Below are positions 8,525 to 16,777 of a stretch of DNA of 64,000 nt, piece after piece. The position numbers and the translations under genes were made by a program. Source of the DNA: an uncultured Pseudomonadota bacterium (GTDB taxonomy: Bacteria; Myxococcota_A; UBA796; SXON01); the NCBI GenBank assembly GCA_903844155.1, contig CAIMSU010000268.1, positions 16,127 through 80,126 of the forward strand, written 5' to 3'. How positions within the stretch are numbered: position 1 is the stretch's first letter; each line of letters begins with the position of its first letter. A model generated the notes under the pieces. It did not search any database. It saw nothing but the letters and a program-made list of their open reading frames with translations, and was not told the DNA's origin.

Positions 8525-10138
8525 GGTGGCGGGGCGACGGCGGGGGAGGAGAAGGCCGAAGATGCCGAAGAAGGTGGCGTTGGAGCCAGCGCATCCGCCG
8601 GCTGAGGGCAGCGGGTCGTTCCTGGCCGTCGCGTCGCCGGTCAGGACGGCCGTGGCCGGGGGCGTCTCGTCCCAGCTCGGCGCGTCGCTCATGCCAACCG
8701 CCCCGAGCCAGGCGCCGTTCGTCCACAGGAGCGCGGCATCATCCCCTTCGGACCAGACGAATTGCAGCTCGGTCGGCGAGCCGGAGACCGGCGTCAGGGC
8801 GTGCATCGCTCGGACCGGACCGCCGACGCCCCACGCCTCGGCACCACGCCCAAAGCCCGCCCCGTCCAACGTCAGCGTGCCGTCGACGAGCGTGACGCCA
8901 TCGAGGTGAACGTGGTCGTCGACCTCGCCGATCAGCAGCGAACGGGGGGCGACGCCGTCGACGGTTGCGACGTCCCAGAGACCGGGTGCCAGGGCCGTAG
9001 CATCGAGCCCAACCGTAGGATCGAGCGTGAGATTCTCCTCGCCCGGCTGCGAGAGGCCAACCCAGCCGTCGGGCACGCGGACCACTCCGTCGCCGCGGCT
9101 GATGACGCGCGGGCTCACCGAAGTTCCGTCCCAGACCAGCGCGTCCCCGAACGCGGCATCGACAAAACCGGCGCTCGACCACGTCTCTGGCGCTGCGTCC
9201 GTCCAGCGGGCGACGAGACCGCTGGGGCTGGCCGCGGGTTCCTCCGTCCCCAGCGTGACCGGCACCGCCTCCCCGGTCTGGTCGGAGACGGCGACCGCCG
9301 TGACGTCCGGGGCCCGAGCCAGCCACTGGAGGATCGCGTCCGCGTGCCAGTCGAGGACGGTCTGGACGTCGACGGGCGCTTTGTCGTCGTCGAGCTCGAC
9401 CGTCAGCTCGGGGATGCCCCAGCGCCCGTAGGCCCAATCGGTGAGGTCCCCGTGCGTGACGTACCAATCCGCCCCGTCGGTCGCCCAGAAGTCGGGCGCG
9501 GTCGTCAGGGCGAGGTAGTCGGCGCTGACCGTCTCGAAGAGCGGCTCGTCGGGTGATCGGGGGCTGGTTGTGTCGTTCCAGGGCCACGAAATGTTGCTCG
9601 CGCCGCTGTGCAGGGTCAGGCCCCCGAGCCAACACCGGGCGCGGGTGAGGGATCGCATCGCGCGCGTCTCAGGCTCGGAGAACGCCGAGACACCGGGATT
9701 CGTGGCCTCGCCCCAATCGTATCCGTAGTTCCGGTTGAGGTCGACGCCTATTGCGTTCTCGCGCGTGCGGGCGTCAAGTCCGTCCGGATTGACGTCCGGC
9801 ACGATCCAGATCTCGGCGTCGGACGGGATCAAGCTCGGGTCGCCGACCAGCCGCTGCGCGACGTCCAGCGCGACGAGGGCGCTGATCGGCTCGTTCCCGT
9901 GGTGCGTTGCGACGATGCGAAGAGCGTACGACGGATGCGGCGAAGCGGCGATCCGCAGCGCGGTGATGGGCTTGCCCGCCAGGCTGAGCCCAAGGTCGAC
10001 CCGGCTCGCGTACGGGCCCTCCAGCGTGTCCATGTCGGCCTCGACCTCCTCGGCCGTCACCCATCCCTCGTCGGAGTCGAACAACGCCGGATTCTCGTCC
10101 TCGTTCGGCCAGAATGCGGGGTCGTCGGGACGGTCCAT
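8498..10138 (-). CDS. M14-family zinc carboxypeptidase with a MYXO-CTERM-like tail
   Basis: This 546-residue protein has the M14 fold in its first ~270 residues. Zinc ligands lie in HHGNEP (~79), the substrate-binding Asn/Arg in DLNRNYG (~132), the third zinc ligand in LHSG (~176) and the catalytic Glu in TVELDD (~248). Residues 270-500 look beta-rich and are unassigned. The end reads GGCAGSNATFFGIFGLLLPRR: a Cys, a short hydrophobic stretch and an Arg cluster, like a MYXO-CTERM surface-sorting tail. The last ~9 residues and the stop come from a REP palindrome, so the natural C-terminus may have been replaced. An in-frame TAG lies four codons upstream of the ATG, and no signal peptide is visible. 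It follows the NamZ-like gene by 16 bases, suggesting joint peptidoglycan or peptide breakdown. Confidence 0.82.
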   Translation of the reverse strand: MDRPDDPAFWPNEDENPALFDSDEGWVTAEEVEADMDTLEGPYASRVDLGLSLAGKPITALRIAASPHPSYALRIVATHHGNEPISALVALDVAQRLVGDPSLIPSDAEIWIVPDVNPDGLDARTRENAIGVDLNRNYGYDWGEATNPGVSAFSEPETRAMRSLTRARCWLGGLTLHSGASNISWPWNDTTSPRSPDEPLFETVSADYLALTTAPDFWATDGADWYVTHGDLTDWAYGRWGIPELTVELDDDKAPVDVQTVLDWHADAILQWLARAPDVTAVAVSDQTGEAVPVTLGTEEPAASPSGLVARWTDAAPETWSSAGFVDAAFGDALVWDGTSVSPRVISRGDGVVRVPDGWVGLSQPGEENLTLDPTVGLDATALAPGLWDVATVDGVAPRSLLIGEVDDHVHLDGVTLVDGTLTLDGAGFGRGAEAWGVGGPVRAMHALTPVSGSPTELQFVWSEGDDAALLWTNGAWLGAVGMSDAPSWDETPPATAVLTGDATARNDPLPSAGGCAGSNATFFGIFGLLLPRRRPATYQNRRRRF

Positions 10139-10154
10139 CGGTCGTCCCTAACCC

Positions 10155-11360
10155 CTACCCACGCGGGTAGATGAGCGCGCCCGCTCGACGCTGCTCCCAT
10201 GCCAGCCGTTGCGGCATCCAGGAGCTCATCAGCGTGCGCGGCGCGATGCGCGACATCAGCCCGACCCGGGCCTCGGTGGAGCCGCAGAGCAGGTCGATGG
10301 CGATGGGGTTGTCGACGAATTCATAGGTTTCCGTTCGCCATTTGAAGTGCTGTGGCGCCACCCGCATGGCGGCTTCCAGGACCACCAGGCCAAGCAGGAA
10401 CGCCTCCAGGGCGTCCGGGTTGGTGACCACGATTTCGACGCCGTTGCACACCTGCCCCGCGAACTTCTGGAACCGCGGCTCGAAGGTCGCGGCGCGGAAT
10501 GTGACACCTTCAAGGCCCGCATCGAGCGCGCCATCGCGACAGAGGCGCGTCATCCGGCCCGCGTCGATGAACGGCGCGCCGACGAGGTGGAACGGCCGGG
10601 TCGTCCCCCTGCCCTCGGAGAGATTCGTGCCTTCGATCAGGCACATCCCAGGGTAGATGAGCGCCGTCTCCAGCATCGGCATGTTCGGCGACGGGAAGAC
10701 CCAGGGCAGGCCCGTCGCGTCGAAACGGGCGCGGGCGTCCCAGCCCTCGCAGGGGATGACCTCGAGGTTCGCGGCGATCCCGCATTCATCCCGGAAGAAC
10801 CTCGCAAGCTCTCCCATCGTCATCCCGTGTCGCACCGCGAGCGGATAGGCGCTGACGAAGCTCTCAAACCCAGGTTGGACGATGTTTCCCTCGATGGTCA
10901 CCCCGTCGATGGGGTTCGGGCGATCGAGGACAACGATGCGGGTGCCGGTCGTGGCGGCGACCTCCATCATGTACCCGAGCGTGGCCTGGTAGGTGTAATA
11001 CCGGCTTCCAATGTCCTGGATGTCGAACAGCAGCACGTCAAGGTCCGCCAACTGCTCAGGCCGGGGGCGCAACGAAGCGGCCGTCTTGCCGTAGAGCGAG
11101 ACGATCTCGGGCGCAGGCCCGCCAGTGCCGACGAGGTGGTGCTCGTCGTCGACGTGGATCATGTCCTGGGCCGTCGCGTGCAGGCCGTGCTCGGGCGTGA
11201 AGATGCGCCGCAGCCGCACGCCCTTTGCCGGGAGCAGGTCCACAAGATGGTCGCAGTCGGCGTCGACGGCGGTGTGGTTCACCGCGACGCCAACGCGCTC
11301 CCCGGCGAGGACCTTCAGGCGGGGAGCGTCTGCGAGGAGGACAGCGAGGCCAGTGCGCAT
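10155..11360 (-). CDS. namZ: NamZ-like exo-beta-N-acetylmuramidase (DUF1343/GH171)
   Basis: The 401 residues match the DUF1343 family along their length. Typical stretches are RIFTPEHGLHATAQ (~52), LLFDIQDIGSRYYTYQ (~109), VVLDRPNPIDG (~143) and EGTNLSEGRGTTRPF (~246). The characterised member is Bacillus NamZ (YbbC), which removes MurNAc from the non-reducing end of peptidoglycan fragments. The N-terminus MRTGLAVLLAD has no convincing signal peptide, so a cytoplasmic muropeptide-recycling role or an unusual export route are both possible. It sits between a nitroreductase gene and the M14 carboxypeptidase gene on the same strand with short gaps (32 and 16 bases), so probably one transcript. 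Confidence 0.88.
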   Translation of the reverse strand: MRTGLAVLLADAPRLKVLAGERVGVAVNHTAVDADCDHLVDLLPAKGVRLRRIFTPEHGLHATAQDMIHVDDEHHLVGTGGPAPEIVSLYGKTAASLRPRPEQLADLDVLLFDIQDIGSRYYTYQATLGYMMEVAATTGTRIVVLDRPNPIDGVTIEGNIVQPGFESFVSAYPLAVRHGMTMGELARFFRDECGIAANLEVIPCEGWDARARFDATGLPWVFPSPNMPMLETALIYPGMCLIEGTNLSEGRGTTRPFHLVGAPFIDAGRMTRLCRDGALDAGLEGVTFRAATFEPRFQKFAGQVCNGVEIVVTNPDALEAFLLGLVVLEAAMRVAPQHFKWRTETYEFVDNPIAIDLLCGSTEARVGLMSRIAPRTLMSSWMPQRLAWEQRRAGALIYPRG

Positions 11361-11392
11361 TGTCGGGTTCTAACCAGAACCCAACGTGCGCC

Positions 11393-11980
11393 CTACAACA
11401 CCGTGCAGGTCTCTTCGAAGGTCAGCCGCGGCGAGCGCGGGTAGACCTTGGACGCGTCGCCATGCCCCACGTTGCAGATGAAGTTGGCCTCGATCCGGCC
11501 ATCCGGGAAGAACTCCTTGTTCACGCCCGCGGCATCGAAGCCAGACATCGGGCCGACGTCGAAGCCCAGCGCGCGGGCCGCCATCATGAAGTAGGCGCCT
11601 TGCAGCGAGCCATTCCGAAGCGCCGTCTCCCGCGCAAAGCCGGGGTTGCCCGAGAACCAGCCCGAGGCGTCCATGAACGGGAACAGCCGGGGGAGATGTT
11701 CAAAAAAGCGCAGGTCAAAGCCGATGATCGCGGTGACGGGAGCGGCTTCGGTCTTGGCACGGTTGCCCTCCATGAGGTGGGGAACCAGGCGAGCCTTCGC
11801 CTCGGCCGTGCGTACAAAGACGAACCGCGCAGGCAGGCAGTTGAGCGACGTGGGGCCCATCTTGGCGAGCTCGTAGATCGCGTGGACGTCGGCGTCCGTG
11901 ACCGGCTGGTCGTTCCAGCCGTTCTGGGTGCGGGCTTCGGTGAAGAGCTGTGCGAGGGCGTCGGAAGAGAGCGCGGGCAT
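11393..11980 (-). CDS. Nitroreductase-family FMN oxidoreductase (RutE/malonic-semialdehyde-reductase-like)
   Basis: This 195-residue protein has the nitroreductase fold, with MGPTSLNCLPARFVFV near residue 41 and ALGFDVGPMSGFDAAGVNKE near 145, which resemble RutE/HadB-type enzymes. These reduce 3-oxopropanoate or related aldehydes or quinones with NAD(P)H and FMN. The frame extends 19 codons upstream, but the ATG at 11980 is chosen because GGAG precedes it by five bases. It is the first gene of a minus-strand set diverging from the DUF58 gene. No other pyrimidine-degradation (rut) gene is present, so the substrate is uncertain. Confidence 0.8.
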   Translation of the reverse strand: MPALSSDALAQLFTEARTQNGWNDQPVTDADVHAIYELAKMGPTSLNCLPARFVFVRTAEAKARLVPHLMEGNRAKTEAAPVTAIIGFDLRFFEHLPRLFPFMDASGWFSGNPGFARETALRNGSLQGAYFMMAARALGFDVGPMSGFDAAGVNKEFFPDGRIEANFICNVGHGDASKVYPRSPRLTFEETCTVL

Positions 11981-12122
11981 CGAGACTCCGGGTTGAGGGG
12001 TGGACCATTTATTCGCACGAACGCTGTTCGTCATCACTTCTTTTTAGGAAGCTGGCGTCACCGAGTGTTTTTCTTCCGCGGGCGGGCCCGCCGCGCTCGG
12101 TGCCGCTCGCTAAGGGGCCGTC

Positions 12123-13007
12123 GTGCTGACCCCCGAAGAGCTTCGCCAGATCCGACGCCTGCATGTGCAGGCCGGGCGGCGCGTGGACTCCCTGCTCCAG
12201 GGCGAGTACCGGTCGGCCTTCAAGGGCTCGGGCATGGAGTTTGATGAGGTCCGACCGTACGTTCCGGGGGACGAAGTACGGCGGATCGACTGGAATGTCA
12301 CGGCGAGGACCGGGGAGCCGTTCGTGAAGACGTTCAAGGAGGAGCGGGAGTTGACGTTGCTCCTGCTGATGGACGTCTCCGGGTCGGTGCGCTTCGGTGG
12401 CGGCGGCCGCGATGGAAGGACGGACAAACGGCTGCAATTGGCCCGGGCGGCGGGCGGGCTCGCGTTCTCCGCGCTGCGGAGCGGCGATCGCGTTGGCCTG
12501 CTGACGTTCACGGACAAGGTCGAAAAGTACCTTCCCCCCCGCAAGTCTCGCGGCCACGGCTGGCAGGTGATCCAGGCCGCGTTCGCCTCCTCGACCCTCG
12601 GGAAGACGAACCTCGCGACCGCGCTCGCGTTAACGCGGCAGGTGCTCAAACGCCGAAGCGTGGTCGTCATCCTGTCCGACTTCCAGGCCCCGAACTTCGA
12701 GCCCGACCTCGCCGCGCTCGCGCGCAAGCACACCACCCACGCCCTGCTCGTCCACGACCCGCTGGAGAACAAGTTGCCCGACCTCGGGCTCTTTGCGCTC
12801 TCGGACGCCGAGGGCGGAGGCGTGCGCACCATCGGCGGCGGTGCGCTGGACCTCGCCGGCCCGGTCGACCGCCGGCTCAAGGACCTGCGACGACTCGGGG
12901 TCCGCGCCAGCCCCCTGTCCACGGCCGAGGATGCTTTTCTTCGTCTCCAACGCCACTTTGCGGCCCGAGGCGCCGGCAGCGCGACGGGCGACGGGGGTCG
13001 CGGTTGA
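12123..13007 (+). CDS. DUF58 protein with von Willebrand-type fold (first gene of a Bat-like operon)
   Basis: The 294 residues contain the DUF58 signature around GMEFDEVRPYVPGDEVRRID (~40-59), followed by a von Willebrand A-like domain with the metal site MDVSGSVR (~83). It uses a GTG start with AAGGGG five bases upstream. DUF58 proteins usually act beside MoxR ATPases and BatA/BatB in envelope-protein maturation or stress tolerance. Here the next three genes are BatD-, BatA- and BatB-like, each overlapping its neighbour by a few bases, but no MoxR gene precedes it. Confidence 0.88.
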   Translation: MLTPEELRQIRRLHVQAGRRVDSLLQGEYRSAFKGSGMEFDEVRPYVPGDEVRRIDWNVTARTGEPFVKTFKEERELTLLLLMDVSGSVRFGGGGRDGRTDKRLQLARAAGGLAFSALRSGDRVGLLTFTDKVEKYLPPRKSRGHGWQVIQAAFASSTLGKTNLATALALTRQVLKRRSVVVILSDFQAPNFEPDLAALARKHTTHALLVHDPLENKLPDLGLFALSDAEGGGVRTIGGGALDLAGPVDRRLKDLRRLGVRASPLSTAEDAFLRLQRHFAARGAGSATGDGGRG

Positions 13008-13852
13008 TCCGCTGGCTCGCCTTCGGGCTCCTCCTGAGCAGCCTCCCGGCGTGCCGGACCACGCCCCCGCCCGTGGCCCCCGCCGCGCCCGTGTGGGTGG
13101 AGGCGCGCAAGGTGGACGACGGCAAGGCCGTCCACGTCCACGCGCCTGCGGGTACCGTGATGCCGCCGGTAGACGGGCTGACGATCACGCAGAGCAGCAT
13201 CGGCGACGATGGCACCGCCGTCTGGGACGTGACCGGGAAGAAGGGAAGCTACATCCTCAACGTCCCGGGACCCGACCAGAAGCCCGTGCCGGTCTACGTG
13301 GACATCGGGGTCGACGGGCCGACGGGCGGGGCGATGGCGGACCTCGCATCGCCCGCCCCGAAGTCGCCTCCGGTGTGGCCCTACGTCCTCGCCAGCGTCC
13401 TCGGGCTTGCCACCGTCGTCGCCGCGGCGATCGCCGCCTGGAAGAAGTGGCGGCCGATCCCACCCGCACCGCCGCCGGAGCCTGCCGACGTCACCGCGCT
13501 CCGGGAGTGGAACCGCCTGCGAGCGCGCGACGACCTCGCGCCCGCGGAGCTTGCCCTTGAACTATCGGCTGTATACCGTCGCTATCTCGACGCAACTCGC
13601 GTCTGGCCCGCCACCTCGCGCACCACCCGCGAGATCCTCGACCACCTGAGCGCGGAGCTCACCGTCTCCGAGTTGGACTGCGCCCGCCGCCTGCTATCGG
13701 CGATGGACCTGGTGAAGTTCGCGGACCGCGAGGCCCAGGCGTCGATGTTCGAGCAGCTTGACGCCGACTTCCGTCGCCTGGTCACGCCCGCCCGTGCGTA
13801 CGACCCGGGCGCGGAGCTTGGCCGAAAGGCCGATCGGCGGCCGGGTGTTTGA
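13004..13852 (+). CDS. BatD/DUF4381-like membrane-anchored lipoprotein
   Basis: This 282-residue protein starts with TTG overlapping the DUF58 stop (TTGA). Its N-terminus is a lipoprotein signal (LLLSSLPAC, Cys at ~17). A ~90-residue beta-rich periplasmic part follows, then a transmembrane helix at ~125-145 (VLASVLGLATVVAAAIAAW) and a cytoplasmic helical domain with ALREWNRLRARDDLAPAELA and ILDHLSAELT. This arrangement is seen in BatD/DUF4381 partners of Bat von Willebrand proteins. The BatD assignment rests on architecture and operon position more than on a catalytic motif. Confidence 0.7.
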   Translation: MIRWLAFGLLLSSLPACRTTPPPVAPAAPVWVEARKVDDGKAVHVHAPAGTVMPPVDGLTITQSSIGDDGTAVWDVTGKKGSYILNVPGPDQKPVPVYVDIGVDGPTGGAMADLASPAPKSPPVWPYVLASVLGLATVVAAAIAAWKKWRPIPPAPPPEPADVTALREWNRLRARDDLAPAELALELSAVYRRYLDATRVWPATSRTTREILDHLSAELTVSELDCARRLLSAMDLVKFADREAQASMFEQLDADFRRLVTPARAYDPGAELGRKADRRPGV

Positions 13853-14786
13853 ATTCGCTGCTCGCCTGTGGCTCCTGGCGCTCCCGCTCGCGCTGATGCC
13901 CGTGGTCGCGTGGTTTCGCCCCCATGCCCTGCGCTTTCCAGGCGTCGTGCAGGCCGCCCGCACCGCGCCCACTGCCATCGCGCAGCTTCGCACCCTCGCC
14001 AGCGTGCTCCCGGCGTTGCTCGACGGCGTCGCCATCGGCCTCACCGTCGTCGCCCTCGCCCGCCCCCAGCACATCGAACACGAGACCATAAGGGATTCCG
14101 ATGGGCTCGACATCCTGCTCGCGATCGACACCTCCGGGTCCATGAAATCCCCCGACATGGGGCGCGGTCTCTCTCCGGTCACCCGGTTGGACGCCGCGAA
14201 AGAGGTCATGGGCCGATTTGTCGAGGCGCGACCGGACGATCGCGTGGGCCTGCTCGTCTTCGGTCAGGAAGCGTTCGTGCAGGTCCCGCCAACGTTGGAT
14301 TCCTCGACGCTTGTCGACTTCATCAGCGAGCTGGACATCGGGATGGCGGGGCCGAACGCGACCGCTGTCGGCGACGCGATCGCGGTCGGCGTGAAGCGGC
14401 TGAAGGACCTGAAGGCACCGTCCAAGCTGCTGATCCTGGTGACGGACGGCAAGTCCAACTCCGGGACGGTGCAGCCCATCGACGCGGCCAGGGCGGCGAA
14501 GGCGCTCGGCGTGAAGATCTACACCATCGGCGTCGGCACCTCGCGGATCGACGATCAGGAGCTGCAAGCGGTCGCCGAAACGACAGGTGGCAGCTACTAT
14601 TCAGCGCCGACCGAAAGCCAGCTCGCCAAGGTCTACAGCGACATCGACAAGAACGAAAAGACGACCGCGAAGGTCCACGAGTACGTCCATCGCGACGAGC
14701 TGTACGCGGATTGGCTCTGGCCAGCGCTGGGCACGTTCTGCCTCGCGTTTGGCCTCTCGAGCAGCCTGCTTCGGCGGTTGCCATGA
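13845..14786 (+). CDS. BatA-like von Willebrand factor A membrane protein
   Basis: This 313-residue protein begins VFEFAARLWLLALPLALMP, a typical BatA N-terminal helix, using a GTG that overlaps the previous gene by eight bases. A second helix lies near residues 50-68. The von Willebrand A domain follows with an intact metal site, AIDTSGSM (~93), and the conserved ILVTDGKSNSG (~200). A C-terminal transmembrane helix is at ~290-310. The open frame extends 29 codons further upstream inside the preceding gene, but those residues look unlike a start. BatA and BatB are thought to form an inner-membrane complex. Confidence 0.87.
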   Translation: MFEFAARLWLLALPLALMPVVAWFRPHALRFPGVVQAARTAPTAIAQLRTLASVLPALLDGVAIGLTVVALARPQHIEHETIRDSDGLDILLAIDTSGSMKSPDMGRGLSPVTRLDAAKEVMGRFVEARPDDRVGLLVFGQEAFVQVPPTLDSSTLVDFISELDIGMAGPNATAVGDAIAVGVKRLKDLKAPSKLLILVTDGKSNSGTVQPIDAARAAKALGVKIYTIGVGTSRIDDQELQAVAETTGGSYYSAPTESQLAKVYSDIDKNEKTTAKVHEYVHRDELYADWLWPALGTFCLAFGLSSSLLRRLP

Positions 14787-15781
14787 CCTGGGCGCACGCC
14801 GAATGGCTCTGGACGCTGCTGGTGGCGCCGGTCCTCGCGGTCCTTGCGCTTTGGGCGTGGCGTCGCCGGGCCTCGGCGCTCTCGGCGGTCGCAAGCCCGA
14901 CGATGCTCGACGCCTTGATGTCACCGGCGGTCGGCTTCTCGAGGGCGATGCAGGCGATCCTGGCACCCGTGGTCGCCCTGGGCATCGCGATCGCGCTTGC
15001 CGGCCCGCGGCTCGGGTTCGACTGGGAGCAGACGAAGATGGAGGGCGTGAGCATCGTCGCCGTCCTCGACGTGAGCCGCTCGATGGACGCGCAGGACGTG
15101 AGCCCCTCGCGCCTCGTCGTCGCACAGCGGGAATTGCAGGACTTCTCGGCACTCTTGCGGGGCGACGGCATCGGACTCGTGGTGTTCGCTCAGGGCGCCT
15201 GGACGCGCATCCCGCTGACGACCGACTACGCGACGTGGCGCTGGGCGCTAGCCGATACGGCGACCGACACCATCCGCGCGCAGGGCACGTCGCTCTCGGG
15301 TGCGCTGGACGCGGCGCTCAAGCTGCTTGAGAAGGCTGACGGAAACGGGAAGGCGATCCTGCTTGTTTCCGACGGCGAGGACCACGACGACGACGCTACG
15401 CTAAGCGCCGCCCTCGGCCGCGTGACCGCTGCGCACGCCCACGTCTACGCGCTCGGCGTCGGCACCACCGCCGGGGCGCCGATCCCGGTCGAAGGCGGTG
15501 GATTCAAGAAGGACGACGCCGGAAGTGTGGTCGTCTCCAAGCTCGACGAGGCCCGCCTCACCCGCATCGCGCAGGCGACCGGCGGCGCCTACGTGAAGTC
15601 GGTGCCGGGCGACGGCGACGTGCGCGGGATCTACGAGACCGAGATCCGTGGCAAGCTGACGGCGTCGGAGCGGGGCGTGCGTCGCGACAAGCTCTGGCAC
15701 GAACAGTACGCGTGGCCGCTGGGTTTCGCGCTGGTGGGAATGGTGATCAGCGCGGCGCTGGGGATCCGACGGCGGGGGTGA
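14783..15781 (+). CDS. BatB-like von Willebrand factor A membrane protein
   Basis: This 332-residue protein starts at the ATG overlapping the BatA-like stop (ATGA). The N-terminal helices (EWLWTLLVAPVLAVLALWAW and AILAPVVALGIAIALAG) flank a short loop. The von Willebrand A domain has metal site VLDVSRSMDAQDVSPSR (~94-110) and LLVSDGEDHDDD (~194). A C-terminal helix (PLGFALVGMVISAALGI) ends in a basic tail. Last gene of the four-gene Bat-like operon. A BatC-like TPR partner, often next, is absent; the following region is non-coding and holds terminator-like hairpins. Confidence 0.87.
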   Translation: MTWAHAEWLWTLLVAPVLAVLALWAWRRRASALSAVASPTMLDALMSPAVGFSRAMQAILAPVVALGIAIALAGPRLGFDWEQTKMEGVSIVAVLDVSRSMDAQDVSPSRLVVAQRELQDFSALLRGDGIGLVVFAQGAWTRIPLTTDYATWRWALADTATDTIRAQGTSLSGALDAALKLLEKADGNGKAILLVSDGEDHDDDATLSAALGRVTAAHAHVYALGVGTTAGAPIPVEGGGFKKDDAGSVVVSKLDEARLTRIAQATGGAYVKSVPGDGDVRGIYETEIRGKLTASERGVRRDKLWHEQYAWPLGFALVGMVISAALGIRRRG

Positions 15782-15794
15782 CCCTTCCCGTCCT

Positions 15795-15827
15795 CCGCGC
15801 CGCGAAGCCAGCAAGCGAACCGGAACG
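15795..15827 (+). repeat. 33-bp direct repeat, copy 1
   Basis: A 33-bp sequence containing GCGAAGCCAGCAAGCGAACC occurs identically here and at 15971-16003, 176 bases apart. The interval 15782-16033 has no gene; it contains these repeats plus three palindromes. Confidence 0.85.
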
Positions 15828-15857
15828 TGCCCACCCCAGGTCACGCCATTCTCAGGT

Positions 15858-15879
15858 CCCCGCACCCGGCCGGGGTTTT
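15858..15879 (+). terminator. Possible Rho-independent terminator of the Bat-like operon
   Basis: A CCCCG / CGGGG stem (15858-15862 and 15871-15875) with an 8-base loop is followed by four Ts, 77 bases after the BatB-like stop. The T run is short, so efficiency is doubtful. Confidence 0.4.
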
Positions 15880-15924
15880 GGAGGGCGGCACGGCGTACTC
15901 GCCGTAACGACCGAACAAAACCCA

Positions 15925-15952
15925 CTTTATTCGGGTACTCCCGAATAAAGTT
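15925..15952. terminator. Perfect 12-bp inverted repeat (hairpin) between convergent genes
   Basis: ACTTTATTCGGG and CCCGAATAAAGT pair perfectly around a TACT loop. The A/T-rich ends make it usable in both directions, fitting a bidirectional terminator between the Bat-like operon and yebC. A protein-binding operator is the alternative. Its A+T content is unusual for this DNA. Confidence 0.5.
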
Positions 15953-15970
15953 AGGCCGGCCCGCGGCGCC

Positions 15971-16003
15971 CCGCGCCGCGAAGCCAGCAAGCGAACCGGA
16001 ACG
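15971..16003 (+). repeat. 33-bp direct repeat, copy 2
   Basis: Identical over 33 bp to 15795-15827, in the same orientation. The two copies enclose the 12-bp hairpin at 15925-15952. Confidence 0.85.
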
Positions 16004-16018
16004 GGCCGAATTCCCATA

Positions 16019-16034
16019 AAACCCGATCGGGTTT
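16019..16034 (-). terminator. 16-bp palindrome at the 3' end of yebC
   Basis: AAACCCGATCGGGTTT is a perfect palindrome whose last base belongs to the yebC stop codon region. It could form a terminator-like structure on the minus strand, although it is short and loopless. Confidence 0.35.
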
Positions 16035-16732
16035 CATCCTAGCGCGACATACACCCGGTGAACGTCGTCATTCTCGTCGATCGCGTTGACCCAGGCCTCG
16101 ATCTCCTTGCGCTGGTCGTCGTCCACGGTCACGGGGTTCTTCGCAACCCACGCCATCTCAGCTGAGCTGATGAGCCAGCCCGCGGCTTCGAGCGCCTTGC
16201 GGACGGTGTCCAGATCGGTCGTCTCGCAGATGAACTCAGCACCCGCCTCGGGGTTCTCCGCGTCGATCTTCACGTCCTGCGCACCGGCCTCGATCGCGGC
16301 CTCCTCACCGTCCGCACGCTCCGGGTGGCTCGCCTCGATGACGCCGACGCGGTCGAACATCCACTGGACGCTGCCGATCTGGCCCTTCCGGAAGAGCACG
16401 CGAATATCAGCCGCAGTCCGGTTCTTGTTGTCGGTCAGGCACTCGACGATGATCGGCACCTGGTGCGGCGTGAAGCCCTCGAAGAACAGGGTTTCGTACT
16501 GCACGTTTCCGTCGAGCAGTCCGGCTCCGCGCTTGATCGCACGATCGATGGTCTCCCGCGTCATCGACTGCTTTCGAGCGGCCTCAAGCGCTGCCCGCAG
16601 GCGCGGGTTGTTGACGGGATTCGGGTCACCCCCGCGCGCGGCGACGGTGATCTCCTTCGACAACCGGGTGAACAAGGCACCTTTCGCGGCACCGGCAGCA
16701 ACGCGGCCGGCGTGTTTCCATTGGGCTCCCAT
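16034..16732 (-). CDS. yebC: YebC/TACO1-family protein
   Basis: This 232-residue protein starts MGAQWKHAGRVAAGAAKGAL, close to the family's usual MAGHSKW opening. It continues through PRLRAALEAARKQSMTRETIDRAIKR-type helices (split here at residues ~43-68), NKNRTAADIRVLFRKG (~103) and EMAWVAKNPV (~197). YebC members bind DNA or assist ribosomal translation of difficult sequences such as proline stretches. The frame extends 64 codons upstream, but AGGAG five bases before 16732 fixes this start. It diverges from the FG-GAP lipoprotein gene 45 bases away. Confidence 0.93.
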   Translation of the reverse strand: MGAQWKHAGRVAAGAAKGALFTRLSKEITVAARGGDPNPVNNPRLRAALEAARKQSMTRETIDRAIKRGAGLLDGNVQYETLFFEGFTPHQVPIIVECLTDNKNRTAADIRVLFRKGQIGSVQWMFDRVGVIEASHPERADGEEAAIEAGAQDVKIDAENPEAGAEFICETTDLDTVRKALEAAGWLISSAEMAWVAKNPVTVDDDQRKEIEAWVNAIDENDDVHRVYVALG

Positions 16733-16762
16733 CACGACTCCTGACCGGGCGGGTAACCCGGC

Positions 16763-16768
16763 TATGCT
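16763..16768 (+). promoter_or_regulatory. Candidate -10 element (TATGCT) of the FG-GAP lipoprotein gene
   Basis: TATGCT ends nine bases before the GTG start, so the transcript would have almost no leader. The same hexamer precedes the starts at 3192 and 51461. No clear -35 is seen. Confidence 0.35.
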
Positions 16769-16777
16769 GCTTCGCAC

